From assembly GCA_034670405.1 (NCBI GenBank), contig JAXDDX010000087.1, forward strand, positions 1,488,001 to 1,552,000: 64,000 bases of DNA, in the 5' to 3' direction. The position numbers and the translations under genes are program-made. The notes beneath the pieces were generated by a model that saw only the letters and a list, made by a program, of their open reading frames with translations, searched no databases and was not told the origin of the DNA. Source of the DNA: Hoplostethus atlanticus (lineage: Eukaryota > Chordata > Actinopteri > Trachichthyiformes > Trachichthyidae). Below are positions 31,860 through 56,134 of this stretch, piece after piece; within the stretch, counting starts at the first letter, position 1, and every line of letters begins with the position of its first letter.

Positions 31860-33400
31860 AGAGAGTTGGCTACAGCTCACTGCATTTATGTATTTATTAG
31901 AAGACGTTTCATGAAGTTAACTTAGCTTACTTAGCAACTGGGCTTGCTAGCTGGCTAATTCCGCTACAGCTGTCTGACAGTCGCCGTGCGCTGGCTCTAG
32001 TGTTATTGCTGACAACTGTCACATAGATGGTAATGCTAGCTCAGTAAACCCGTTTGTGAACTAGTCTGTCACTGTTAGCTCGCTAACAGTCAGCCAGTAA
32101 CTGTTGTGGTGATTTAAAACCACTCTTTACAGACCAACAACACCAGGAGACTAATTAGCTAACTTTAGCTTAGCCCGTTATACGGATACGTTCCTTTACG
32201 TGTCTGGCTATAACGATAAGCTATTCAGAAATCTGGCAATTTAGTGCGGTCTTCCTTGTCGGCAAAGGCACACACCTCGAGACACATAATTTAAGATCTT
32301 TTGAATCGTTAAGCTCCATTAGTAGATTCGGCATACTTATAACCCACCATGCAGCACTTATTTCGATAATTTCAATTTGTAAATGTACCTAACTGGTATA
32401 ACACGACTTACGACTTTTTATGAATCACTGGATCCACTGGTAAATTCGGCATGCAAGTGCTCCAGCGGGCAGCACTTTATTTTAATAAAATTTCAACGTT
32501 TAGAATTGGTTCACGCTGCTCGTTGCCGCACTACGCTGTATTTTGGTGGAAGAAGATTGTGGGAATTACAGGCGGAGCCAATTATAAAAAGTTGAAATTG
32601 TATTGTAATAATGGTGCAATCCATTGCATGTCAGAAGTAGATAGTTCCGAGTCGGTATTCCCGACTTCCAATCTAAACGTGTTCCAGTGCATCTGCTCGG
32701 GAAAATATGGACGCCCGCAGCAAACTCATGTTTGTATGGCAAGTCTCTGAATTTCACAAGCATCTAAAGAGGACCTACATCAACTACTACAGCACCATTA
32801 GTGAAGAGAAACAGCGCATATCAGTGAACTAGTAACGTTAGTAGGCTAGTACCACACGCTAGTAAAGACGTCTGTCTCGTAACGTTGAGCACAAATCAAC
32901 CGAATTACGTTACAAATGTAAACTACAAAGTTGCCTCAACATGTTTTCATAACAAAAACGACATATGAAGTAAAAATTAATGCAAAGGGAATTGTGTTTA
33001 TGGTGTGCGTGACGTTAGGTGTGTGTATATCTGCGAACTCGGGCCAGTTGGATCTTGCCCAAGTTTCCGACTGGTCTTTCGCACTTTTTTCGTGTCGGAG
33101 GTCGTTTTTTTCCGAGCACAATGGATTGCACCATTCGTGCTGCTCGTTGTATAGGATGTATGACGCGTTGAAGACGTCATGTTCAACCATGTTTGTTAGA
33201 TTTCATAGTTGGAAACCTGCAGGCACAGAGATACTTCTCATGAATGTCCAACCTTATAAATTCTAATTTCAGTTTTTCTATCATTTTCTCTGTTAGTGTT
33301 TGTTTTGGTCAGGATATTTCCTCATCATGTGACATCTGATACAAGTGATTCGGAAAGCTGCAGTCAACTGAACAATAAACAAAAACTCCTTCCTGCTAAT
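31860..33400. repeat. Repeat-rich interval with R3 copy and related fragments
   Basis: 32240-32620 is an R3 copy (TCTGGCAATTTAG, then AAATTTCAACGTTTAGAATT facing CCAATTATAAAAAGTTGAAA). 32600-32720 and 33040-33160 share GTGCAATCCATTG and TTCCGA/TCGGA motifs in opposite orientation. No gene was recognised. Confidence 0.4.
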
Positions 33401-33440
33401 TCTATTTCTCAATTAACGAATACAGTAACCTGTCAAGTAT

Positions 33441-34722
33441 TTAACCACTTAAGAAGCACCCACGTTTTGTAGAGTGTTTTGTACAGTGACATTTTAAATC
33501 AAACTGACCATGCAATACCACCACCTGAAACCGTGAAATCTCAGGATTCTAACTATGTAGCTATGTTTTTTTCTACCTATCTTACAGCAAAAACGTTCCC
33601 CTCTTTTGTTGCAGGAGTGCTAAGAAAACAGGCAAACTCACAAAGGTGACTCCTTACATGTTGTTTATCCTAGCACTCTGAAGACAAAACCAATCAAGGT
33701 AAAATTGGTCTGACGGCAGGGGTCCAATATAATTAACCAGTATGAGTTTGTAGTCCCTCAAATGTTCCAACATTTGGAAAAACGATGATAAACGTCCATT
33801 TCCAATAATGTCTGATGAATAGTTTTTCCAGAGCTCCGTCGTTTCTCGCTTGCCTGTGTCTCTTTGTGTGGTCTCTTTGTGAAGAATATGATCTTTGGAA
33901 GAGAATGAGACCAGCCCCATGATTCTCTGATCAGTATTTGCCAAACAGTCCCTCAGTATATCCAACCTGTGCTACCAATGCTGACGACAAATAAACATCT
34001 ATGTAGCTTCAGTCCGGTACACAGCCAGCTAAAGGGAGCCAAGTTTATTGACGACTGACAGGCTTTGTAGTCAATGAAATGACGATTCCAACGATGTATA
34101 GTTTGTCATGGTTCCGTGAAAGGGTTGGCTTTGCATCTCTGGCGTAACAGAGGTAAACAACTTTAGCTAGTGGCTCAAAAGGTTAGGAGATACTTGGAGA
34201 GGTTCAGGTTAGGATAACAAAAATGGATAACAGCTTTTTTACAAGTATTTGGTGGTGTTGTATTGAAATATACAAAACAATATGGTCTTGTACTACTCAA
34301 AGTCCCATAATATCATTTGGCACCCTAGAGTCCTTTTGGAGTCTCCAAAATCTGCCTGACATAGTCTTAGACAATCATAGTGCAAATGCTCATTTTTGGT
34401 GCCATTATTCCACACTTTCAACCAGGATTAGATTAGATTCATGGCTAGAGATCCATTGAATGTCTGGGTACATACATAACAACCACAGGGAGATATTCAT
34501 AATAAAATAAGGTGTTTTTTTTTTTTGTGGCAAGGATAAGTCTTCAATTTCTACTGTGTTCTGCTTCTGTAACTCTGCTTCAGTAATACTTACAATAATT
34601 CTGACACCTGGAGAACAAACGTCTTACCTTTTAGGAGAGACCATGATTATGCATGTAGTTAAATTATTTTACCCATTTGACCCTAGTGGTCAGAAAAAGG
34701 GGGGCGCTTCTTAAGTGGTTAA
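33441..34722. mobile_element. 1.28-kb element bounded by 17-bp perfect TTAA-ended inverted repeats
   Basis: The left end TTAACCACTTAAGAAGC (33441-33457) is exactly repeated in inverse orientation at 34706-34722. After one mismatch the match continues through CCC. TTAA at the outer edges is the target preference of piggyBac-like elements. A 103-codon minus-strand frame (33965-33654) and a 78-codon plus frame (34223-34459) are present, but neither resembles a transposase I recognise. The element ends about 110 bp before the nt5c2 start codon. Confidence 0.6.
33615..33645 (+). other. Candidate non-coding exon upstream of nt5c2
   Basis: A 31-bp segment is preceded by CTCTTTTGTTGCAG and followed by GTGACT, so it could be a spliced 5'UTR exon. 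It lies inside the TTAA-ended element. Very speculative. Confidence 0.12.
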
Positions 34723-34830
34723 ATGAATCCAATGAGTTACATAGCCTTAGTGTGTTTCAGAGAGTATTGCTTTAACCTCAGTTAAATCGACAGTGGTTTT
34801 TCTTCACAGAAACAGTTTTAACGGTTCAAG

Positions 34831-48050
<13,220 letters not shown>

Positions 48051-50215
48051 ATGGAGTCAGGAAGGTTGGAGATTTGGAAAAGAGGAGCCTGGAGATGACC
48101 TTTGCATAATTTACTCCCAGAAATGTCGTATTTTAATGCTTCTCAAATTGTTTTCCTTCTGTAATTGCCAGGGCTGTAGTACTCGAGTCTCCAGGCCATT
48201 TTCTTGGCGTCTTGATCCTTAAGAACCGCCTTAATCATTATTTTTATATTCAGAAAGAAATATATACACATGCCTATTTTGGTCTTGACTCGAACTCGAC
48301 TGGACCTGGTCTTGACCATGACTTTTTTTTTTCCTGCCTATCTAAGAATTTTTTAAAAATGGCTCAATTTATTGATGGTTGATTTATCCTCTCCCCAAAC
48401 ACTACAAACAATTTAAGGGACTTCACCTGTAGAAACCGGTGCACGTAATGGTCTTCAAACTTCAAAACATTGATTTAGCTGAAGTTGAAGGGTACAGAGT
48501 GGACTTCCAGATAGATCTACGTCTCTGTTGATCCTTAAGAACCGCCTCCACCATTGTTTTTACATTTAGAAAGAAATGTATACTCTTGTCTATTTTGGAC
48601 TGGACCTGGTTTTGGAACCGACTTGGACTCGACTACGACGGTCTTGACTCCAGCCCTGGTAATTGCATCCATCAAGGGAAGTCATAGAGAACCTCAAACC
48701 GGAATTGTGGAATTCACAATGAAAGGGAACCGAAATAAGTCATGAGTAGTAACTGAGACGAGACGGCTATCTTTACATAGGTGGAGCCTACACTGTTGGT
48801 TGTTTGATCCTCTGTACAGAATTTGGATTTGTTCCTCCCTAGCACCAGTAGGTTATGTTTCGAAAGACGCTGTCTGCTTTCGTCGGGGTGTCCATAGGTT
48901 CGTCGGGCTCCATTATGCATTTATTCATTTGTACTGTAAAAGCCATGTTCGCTGCCCCCGCTGCTTCCACTTCAACTGTCATACCTCAACTTTGTATCAC
49001 ACCGATCAAAGGTTAGAGCCGAGACGATATTTAACAGTGTAAGAGTATCTGAAGGTGGCTGTATGTATGACTATGCCTCATAGTCATAGACTGTGTTTTA
49101 TTTGCTCCAGACTCTGTTGCAGATGAGTGAAACAGAAAGCTTGTAATGGCTGCTGCAGGTGAGGTACAGTCAGGAGGAATGTCTGTGCCTCCTGATGTAT
49201 CACATTTCACATGGTTAGGCCGAGCAGCTTCATGCCAGCATCTGGTTACCAGCTCAGAGGACCTCAGTCTGAGGTTTTAGTTTTTAATTCAAGACACTGT
49301 GGACTGTTGCCAGTTGGAGGCCTGCTGTTACTGTAATTGCAAAATTGCAAAAATGCTGTTTTTGAATATGCTGAATATCCTTGGCCTGCCTTGGTATGCA
49401 CTGACGTGATCACTGATATTATATGGATGCTGTTGTAGAATATTTTTAGTTCATTCTTGATAGTCGTTTTGTCTTTTCAGAAGGCCTACATACAGCCTTA
49501 TTATTGTACTTTTTCTGTTTGTTGATTACTGCCCTAGAATTACCGCAAATCCCGCGCTCTAATTCATCCAGAATAAGACTGAAAGTGTGATTTGACACTT
49601 CTTTTTTTAAATTTTGCTTTCTGTGTGTTACTGTCCATGCACAAGTATTGATGTAATTTAGCATGCCCTGTGCATGTGTTGATGCTGCCTCATCCGGTTG
49701 CCTGTTACTTCGGTATGGGAGCAATAGTATACAACGGTTTCAAAGCGGGACACGTTTTCCCAAAGCAAATGTCTGCGGTTATTTTTTTAAACAGTTTTCC
49801 TAATCATAAATCATAATTTCCTGTATATCATAAATGTTTTTTGCATGGAGATTTATTTTTGTGTTTCATGACCGTGACTGTGTTTAAATCCCTTGCAAAC
49901 AGCTGCTTTTAAAATTAGATCAACACAACTCAACTGTACCAAATGGATGTCACAGCAAGTTATTGGTTTTGTTTGCGCATTTTACTGTTTGTGCACGTTT
50001 GGAAGTTTAATTTTTAGTTGTTTTTTTCTAAATGTGGGCTTTGTTTCTAAGAATGTTATGAAGCAGGGATGTTTTGATTTGTAGTTTAAAACTGCAAAAT
50101 TCTGTCTTCCGTAGACATTTTTAGGCACACTGTTTTGCAGTTAAAACAGAAAAATTACTAAAAGCTGACTGAATTAATACGGGTGTAAATAAATAAGATG
50201 TTGCAATTATGGGTG
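48051..50215 (+). other. nt5c2: Probable nt5c2 3'UTR and downstream region
   Basis: No gene was recognised. A MITE occupies 48168-48659. AATAAA at 50188-50193 is a possible distal polyadenylation signal. Nearer signals cannot be excluded, so the UTR length is uncertain. Confidence 0.35.
48168..48659. mobile_element. MITE with CCAGGGCTG ends and 6-bp flanking repeat
   Basis: It starts CCAGGGCTGTAGTACTCGAG and ends TTGACTCCAGCCCTGG, and is flanked by TAATTG on both sides (48162-48167 and 48660-48665). Inside, a block near 48211-48310 (TTGATCCTTAAGAACCGCCT, AGAAAGAAATATATAC) is repeated at 48530-48600 with changes, so the element contains an internal duplication. GACTCGA/TCGAGTC motifs are typical of a common fish repeat. 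Confidence 0.75.
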
Positions 50216-50220
50216 TAGAA

Positions 50221-50670
50221 TTAAAGCTGCACTAGGCAACTTCATACGTCGACGGCTTCAGATGGCAGCGAGAGGTAACCGTCTGAGCAGTTTGGATTTC
50301 GGTACCCAGAAATCCCGTAAGGTGACGTCAGTGAACTGCACACGGCACGCTCGTGTTTACCAACCCAGCCGGTCTGTGGTGGTTTACACCAAAAGATGCT
50401 TGCTCAGTGCTCAAGTTTCAGTTCACAGTTGTGACGATACCCGACACCTTTTGGCAAATAGGGTGAATCCAAGACGTCTCCATTAGGGGGAGATGGGACG
50501 CGCTACTCTGTTGCAGCCTTTGCGCATCCAAAATAATTCATATTTATTTATTATCTACTGAATCCTGAATTGCTGGATTGGCTGTCACGTTGACATGATC
50601 TGATATGACACGAACGTGGCATTGTGATGAAAATACAGGTACATAAAACTCTTGTCTAGTGCAGCTTTAA
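50221..50670. mobile_element. TTAA-ended MITE family M1, full copy
   Basis: The left end TTAAAGCTGCACTAGGCAAC and the reverse complement of the right end, TTAAAGCTGCACTAGACAAG, form an inverted repeat over at least 18 bp, with TTAA at both edges. 450 bp without a transposase. Related copies: 28515-28860 (inverted) and 60783-60952 (short). Confidence 0.8.
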
Positions 50671-50994
50671 CTATCAAGTGCCAAATGCTGGGAAATCTGG
50701 CCTGCTGGTTTCATTCACGCGACTAGGTCACCTCTTGATGGGTAAAGTCTTTTTGTAAACGGTTCAATATGTTATGCTCATACCCACTCATATCAAGCTA
50801 TAAAGGATTATCCTATGTGTTGCCAACTTCAGGTGTCCAGGCTTTTGTGTCCTGGTACATCTGGTGCTTTTTACCATCCTGGTTGGTAGATCAGTAGTCC
50901 GATAGTGATTAGCCATGCTGAATATCTATCAGTCCATTTTCAGTACCAATTTTTAGTCTTATTGTGAAAGGAAACTTTTTGCCCTCCAGGGTTA

Positions 50995-51380
50995 GGCCGA
51001 TATATTAGACTGATATTGGCCTTTAATTAAATATCAGATACCACGTTGGCATAGCAGTGTGTAAAACCAGCAATTCTGCAAATATTCTCATTTAATTGTT
51101 CACCAATATTTTTGTATTTTAATTCTTTGTGTAAAGGCCTAATGTATCAGTTTCCACTACCAGTGAATAGGTGTGGTGGGTCACCCTGCGTTAAAGAGCT
51201 GCTAACCCTAAAATAATTTCATTAGTCTGGGTTTCAGTGGAGAGTTTTAGTGTCCCAAGATGGTCTAAATACTGTTTCAGAGGCTTTCTGGATAAACACT
51301 TACTCAATCAACTTAAAGATATTGAATATCGGCACAAAATATCCGGCTATCGGCAGCTTCAATACAAAAATCAGCTCTTG
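50995..51380 (+). repeat. R1 family copy, nearly full length
   Basis: Starts GGTTAGGCCGATATATTAGA then CTGATATTGGCC, with core AGTTTTAGTGTCCCAAGATG and the distal part ATCCGGCTATCGGCAGCTTC. About 390 bp, non-coding. Confidence 0.65.
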
Positions 51381-51775
51381 TGATCTGACCAGACCTCTAC
51401 TCTGTTAGTTCATAACACTGATCTTTTTTTTTTTTGTAGCACTTTGAGATTTGTTTCAAATTTTAAATCTTAAGTACATTATAAATAAAATGTATTATTA
51501 TAACAGGTAGTTAGTCCTGCACGCTTGTCTGTCATATACAGCATCACTTTGGGGATTTCCATTTAGATTGAAAACAATAAAGCAAAATGCCTATTGTTGT
51601 TGACCGGTTTCATTGTTGGTTCACTGAGACGCATGCAACATTGAGCCAGCAGAGGGCGCTAAACATCCACGAAAAAAGTGTCGAGACGTTTTTGATGAAC
51701 GGATGTTAGGGGGTTACAGTATCTGTATGGAACTTTTCCTCAACATTAGTTCACAAACTGATTGCTCTTCTCTTA

Positions 51776-51850
51776 GGGCGGCATGGTTGTCTCAGGTGTT
51801 GCACTATGAGGCTTCACAGCCAGAACGTTGTGTGTTTAATTCCTGTTCCT
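51776..51850 (+). repeat. tRNA-derived SINE head, degraded
   Basis: AGGGCGGCATGGTTGTCTCA, then TTGCACTATGAGGCTTCACAG and GTGTTTAATTCCTGTT, parallels a common fish SINE head ('GGGCGGCACGGTGGCTCAG...GCCTCACAGC...GGTTCGAATCC'). The A-box and B-box regions are mutated. The typical body is not present. Confidence 0.45.
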
Positions 51851-52390
51851 TTCAGGTAAAGAAAATGAATGAATTTCCTAGTTTCCTGACAGTGGTAGAA
51901 GAGCACTCTTGTGGCACCTGCGTAAGCGACAGGACAACATCTGTCACGCATTTAAGGACGGAACAAATGCAACGTTTCATGTGAATGTTTTGAATGGCTT
52001 GCAGGGAAGGCAGAGGAGTGTGGAAGGTGCGGGACCGCCAAGCAGCTCCGTGTCCTCCTGAGACCTTGGGGGGTTCTCTGATAAGATGGGATACTTTTCC
52101 TGCAGGAAGAACATTGTTTTGGCTCAAGGTTCAACAGACAGACCCGCAAATGCCCCGTCAGCAGGCAGCACCTCAAACTCTGATAGGTATGCTTACAGTC
52201 AGCGTTGTAGCTCAGAGGGCAAACAGCTGCGCTCTGGACCAGGGCTCCACCAATCATTGTTGAAGGTCGATAGGAAAGGCCTCCAATTTTAGTCTAATTT
52301 GCCAGTCCTTGATTTGACAAGGAAACATGTTAGGGTTATTGGGTTAGGGTCAGAATTAGAGTTATGGTTGAGCATTTAAGGTTAGTGGGT
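51851..52390. other. Unannotated nt5c2-borcs7 interval
   Basis: No gene. Small frames on both strands overlap here, but none shows a domain, splice structure or family similarity. 52195-52250 has a weak tRNA-like look (TAGCTCAGAGGG) without a matching T-arm. Confidence 0.4.
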
Positions 52391-52409
52391 TACTGGGTAC
52401 ACTGACACT

Positions 52410-52960
52410 TTTGAACTAAAGCTGCCGATAGCCAATATTTTGTTCTAGTGTTCAATATCTTTAAATTTTACCGTTTTCATGCTAAAATCTGCAAGTATTC
52501 AGTGTTTTCCCCCAGAATTTTCATCAGGGTGGATAAACCTCTGAAACGTCATTTAGATGCTCTAGCGTCAAACGTTAAGGAAGTACGCCTCACCTCCTCT
52601 TTGTGTCTTCGCCGTCAACTTTGTGCACCACGACCAAACAGTTTGGATTTACAAAACTCTAGGTAATATCCGTAAACGAGGACATACACATATGCTGTGT
52701 GCAAACATTTGATGAGATTGCATCAACCTTGCAAGGAAATAGCAAAAAATAAATTCAAAATTCAAAATGGCAGAAAAACGTATCATAGTGGAAGTGAAAA
52801 CCAGTATGTGCCATGGATTCTAGGTTGGTGGCTCTAGGATTTAAAAGTCTGAGGTGCAGATCATTTTAAGGCAGAAGAATTCAGGATAAGGGCTTCCCAT
52901 AGACAACCAGTGCAGTATTGATGACTTCTACAATAAATATGTAATCAAACTGAATCAGAT
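52410..52960 (-). repeat. R1 family copy (inverted), with extra internal sequence
   Basis: Inverted R1 features: TGCCGATAGCCAATATTTTG, TTTTCCCCCAGAATTTTCAT, AGGGTGGATAAACCTCTGAA, then after about 300 bp GGGCTTCCCATAGACAACCA. The last motif is the reverse complement of 8718-8737. Part of the middle (52570-52860) does not match other copies and may be inserted. Confidence 0.5.
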
Positions 52961-53749
52961 CTGGTTTGTAACCCTGTCTTAATCCTTCCTTGCCTCACCA
53001 CCACCAAACGCTCCAATGTGATACCTTTCAACACGTGCAGCATGGAGCAGCTGGGCCTCACGGCGTGGCCCTCAGGGACACTTTCTAGGTTAGACAGCTG
53101 TTTGGCCTTCAAACTACCAATGCGTTTCGCCCCATTGCAACTTCTGTCCGACTTCAAAGAAAAAACAAAATCATTCTGACTCGTGTTCATTAGCAGCAGC
53201 GTTGGCCCTCAACTTCCTGCCATTTCATCACAGCGATTAGCTATAATCTCTCTGCCCCCACCTCTGCATGTGCGTGCAGGTAAGGTTCCCTACTCTATGC
53301 GGTTTTCAAGCAGATCTGGAAAATACATCTAAACCCACACTGCCTCAAGGGAGTTCCCCAACACCTTTAGTTAACTTTAATACCAAAAAGTAACATTGTC
53401 TTTATTGTGCATTTTAATTATGTCAAGATTGCTCATACATCGCTCATAATGCAAACAAACGTCATTTTAATGTCAGCATCCGTTAACATTTCATATCATC
53501 TAATTATTACACCTATACATGCTATTCAATGCTGTAACAAAATGTTTTTTTAGGACAGGAAATCAAATGCTCTTGGGCTTTGTAGGGCAGAATAACGAGG
53601 AGCATAACTAAGGATAAAGGCAAGGCTGACAAGGTACTCCATAAATTAAATAAATACAAGTGATGCAAAACAAATTACATGACAAAAAATAGTTAATTGC
53701 TTTGAAGCAGTATCAAAAGGGTAGCTTTGCCCGCGAGGCAGGCACTGCG

Positions 53750-53755
53750 TTTATT
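53750..53755 (-). terminator. borcs7: Candidate borcs7 polyadenylation signal
   Basis: TTTATT on the plus strand reads AATAAA on the minus strand, about 290 bp past the stop codon. Other AT-rich candidates exist nearby. Confidence 0.3.
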
Positions 53756-53884
53756 TCATACAGAGCAGAACTTCACTTAAATAGGTGGACTCCTGTCTAT
53801 TGTACAGCCACAGCTGCAGCCGTATCTGCAAACAGTGCGTCATAAAAAAAAAAAGTATCCATTTGGCCCGGTTTTTTAAAAACC

Positions 53885-53930
53885 TATATTAAAAAAAAAA
53901 AAATATATATATATATATATATATTTTTTT
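53885..53930. repeat. Poly-A, (AT)n and poly-T tract
   Basis: A13, then about eleven AT units and T8, a simple repeat about 110 bp beyond the borcs7 stop codon, in its probable 3'UTR. Confidence 0.85.
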
Positions 53931-54043
53931 TAAATAAATCCTGCTTAAATTGCATTCAGAAATACAGGAGGGAAATTCCTGGGAAAGAAGTGAGTGCCGT
54001 CGGCTCGGATCCAACGACAGCTCCAAGGTTTTCTGTTCGGCCT

Positions 54044-55153
54044 TCACTTTAGCAAGTGTCTCAGTTGGTCCTGAAGGTTTTTGGAGTGTTCCACACTGGA
54101 GGATTAAAACAAAAAGGCAGCACAGTGTCATCACAGTATTTTGGCTTGCGAGGCAAAGACATTCCCACAAAACCATAACCAGTGTAAATGTTTAGACTTA
54201 CTTCTTCTGGATGGCCTCTTGTCTGGGTGATAAGAGAGACATGATGATCATTTCATTTAAAAATAAATAAATACATTTGGTTCCCACATTTTCTTTTGCA
54301 CATTAACAGCTCGCCAGTACTTACTGATATTGTAAATGGGTGGTGATAATGGACATTTTTCTCAGACTCTAAAAGGCAGATAATAGTGATGTTAGAATTC
54401 CGCCATCTACTGGCTCACAACGACAATAGCAGATAACATACACCACATCTCTTTTAATACTTACATCCTCAGAGTGCAGAATCGCATCCTCCTGAACAAC
54501 CATATTTCTGGCCGCCTGACCAAGTAGCTGGATAAAAAAAAACGACATTTGATAGACTGCTTAACAACAACATGTTAAGTTCACTAACCGTTTAACAGGT
54601 TAGCTAATGCCTAGCCCCTTCACGTACAGGTGTCTGGTGTGGAAAGAACGTCAGGCCAAAGTCCATTTCAAAATCTTGCCGTGTTAAATGCTGCTCGGTT
54701 TATTGGCAAAGCTACATTACCTATAGAATAAGACCTTTTCAGTACTGTTAGGAGCTACTCTTCGATTCGAAAGTACTAGCTTGTTAGCAATGTGTGTCAA
54801 GCAGGCTAGAATAAACACAAAACCTCCGCCTACACCTTTCAAAATGAAACCTAATTGATGAACATGTATAACATCGGGCTTTTGCGTGCTAGCAATGCTT
54901 TTGTTTTGGAGACACAATCGCCTCAACTTCCGGTTATAGTCTGGCTATCACTGGCGATACTGACGCAGCTGTTAGCAATGACGATAATAACTTCAGTTAA
55001 AACTGGTTGTAATCGTTTTACCTCTTGGCTCCGTGACCCCTTCAACACTTGGCGAGTCAGTGCCATCACATCCCCGCTACAAGAGCCAACTTTATCAGAT
55101 AATAAACCTTTCACAGACTGGCCAAACCGCGGCTGGGTATCCGCTGAAGCCAT
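54044..55153 (-). CDS. borcs7: BLOC-1-related complex subunit 7 (diaskedin homologue)
   Basis: Five coding exons on the minus strand: 55153-55022, 54527-54465, 54368-54325, 54222-54202 and 54095-54044, giving 103 residues (human about 105). The sequence runs MASADTQPRFGQSVKGLL, TRQVLKGSRSQE, LLGQAARNMVVQEDAILHSED, SLRKMSIITTHLQYQ, QEAIQKN and VEHSKNLQDQLRHLLK. The conservation is clear even in the 21-bp exon 4. BORC recruits ARL8 to lysosomes for kinesin-driven outward movement, by family knowledge. The protein is mostly helical with no membrane segment. It sits head-to-head with cyp17a1, with about 1 kb between start codons. Confidence 0.94.
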
Positions 55154-55224
55154 TGCTTAACAATGTTTTGGCTAGCTACGGCTCGTCTGCAGGGCCAAAA
55201 GCATTCCGTTTATCACGGGACTAA

Positions 55225-56050
55225 CGGGCTTCATTTAGTAAGTCGTGTGAAAAAGCGAAAAGCACACACACAACTAAAATGAGGTGTTTTCTCTCATTTT
55301 GCTCTTTTCTACTACATTAAAAGTATTCATATAGTAAGGTTAGGTTAGTTAGGTTACTTACTACTAACTGGTATTCTTATCCCTTTCGAAGAAGAACCAT
55401 ATAATCCTAGACGAAAGGCGACTATATATACTATGACCACATGACTCAAACTTTACCCTCATTACACTGGCTTCTAGTGGAGTTGATTTTAAAATCGTGT
55501 TGATCATTTTAAAAGGAATGTATCATTAGGCCTATATGAAAAGGGTCTTGCAATTATTTTGGAACAGCCTTCTTGAGGCTTGACAGGTTGGCAGACTTTA
55601 CCTTTTAAAGACTAATTTTCTTACAACTTGCATTTTCTAGTTATTGTTGTATATTACTTTTTATTTTGTATTTGATCTACTATCTCGTCATATTTAAACT
55701 ATTAAACTGTCAGTTTTGTTAAAGGCTTCATATAGGCTATAAATCTGACTTGTAAATAATCAATAATCACTATTTGAATTGTCTTAAGTAGTTTGATTTG
55801 TTAGTTTCCTCTATTGCACTTTTTAATAAAGTGCAAATGAAATTATTAGATTTAGTATACAAATATCACAGAAATAAACTATAAACCTCTATATATTCTT
55901 AGAATATCCCATAAGGATATTATGGGAATATTACAGTGATTATTTGTTATGGTTTTCTGCAAGGATGCAATGTACCATAAAAGTGCATCATGTTTATCTT
56001 GTTTAAAGTGGCACCAACTCCAAAAGATAGCACAGCATAAATATTTAGGG
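55225..56050. other. borcs7-cyp17a1 divergent spacer
   Basis: AT-rich spacer between divergent start codons. No gene was recognised. The borcs7 leader is expected at its left edge and the cyp17a1 proximal promoter at its right edge. Confidence 0.5.
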
Positions 56051-56083
56051 TCAAGGAGTTGGCATTGAAGGAGCTGCATAAAA
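56051..56083 (+). promoter_or_regulatory. cyp17a1: cyp17a1 proximal promoter: NR5A-like half-site and TATA-like box
   Basis: TCAAGGAG at 56051-56058 resembles the SF-1/NR5A half-site (T/C-CAAGG-T/C-C/A) in its first six bases. GCATAAAA at 56076-56083 is a TATA-like box. A start near 56105 would leave a leader of about 30 nt before ATG 56135. SF-1 control of CYP17A1 is established in vertebrates; its use of this particular site is inference. Confidence 0.4.
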
Positions 56084-56134
56084 CCCCAAACCTGCTGCAG
56101 CGTCAGGGCTTTCTGCAGAGCTTGCTCTCTCGTG

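Noticed and set aside
33654-33965. 103-codon minus-strand frame in the TTAA-ended element
   Set aside because: No recognisable transposase motif; not called as a gene, only mentioned with the element.
52195-52250. tRNA-like sequence (TAGCTCAGAGGG...)
   Set aside because: A-box-like only; no matching acceptor stem or T-arm could be folded, so not called a tRNA.
52945-53190. Possible as3mt or cnnm2 relic on either strand
   Set aside because: The 81-codon minus frame and the overlapping plus frame show no motif of methyltransferase or CNNM/CBS proteins.
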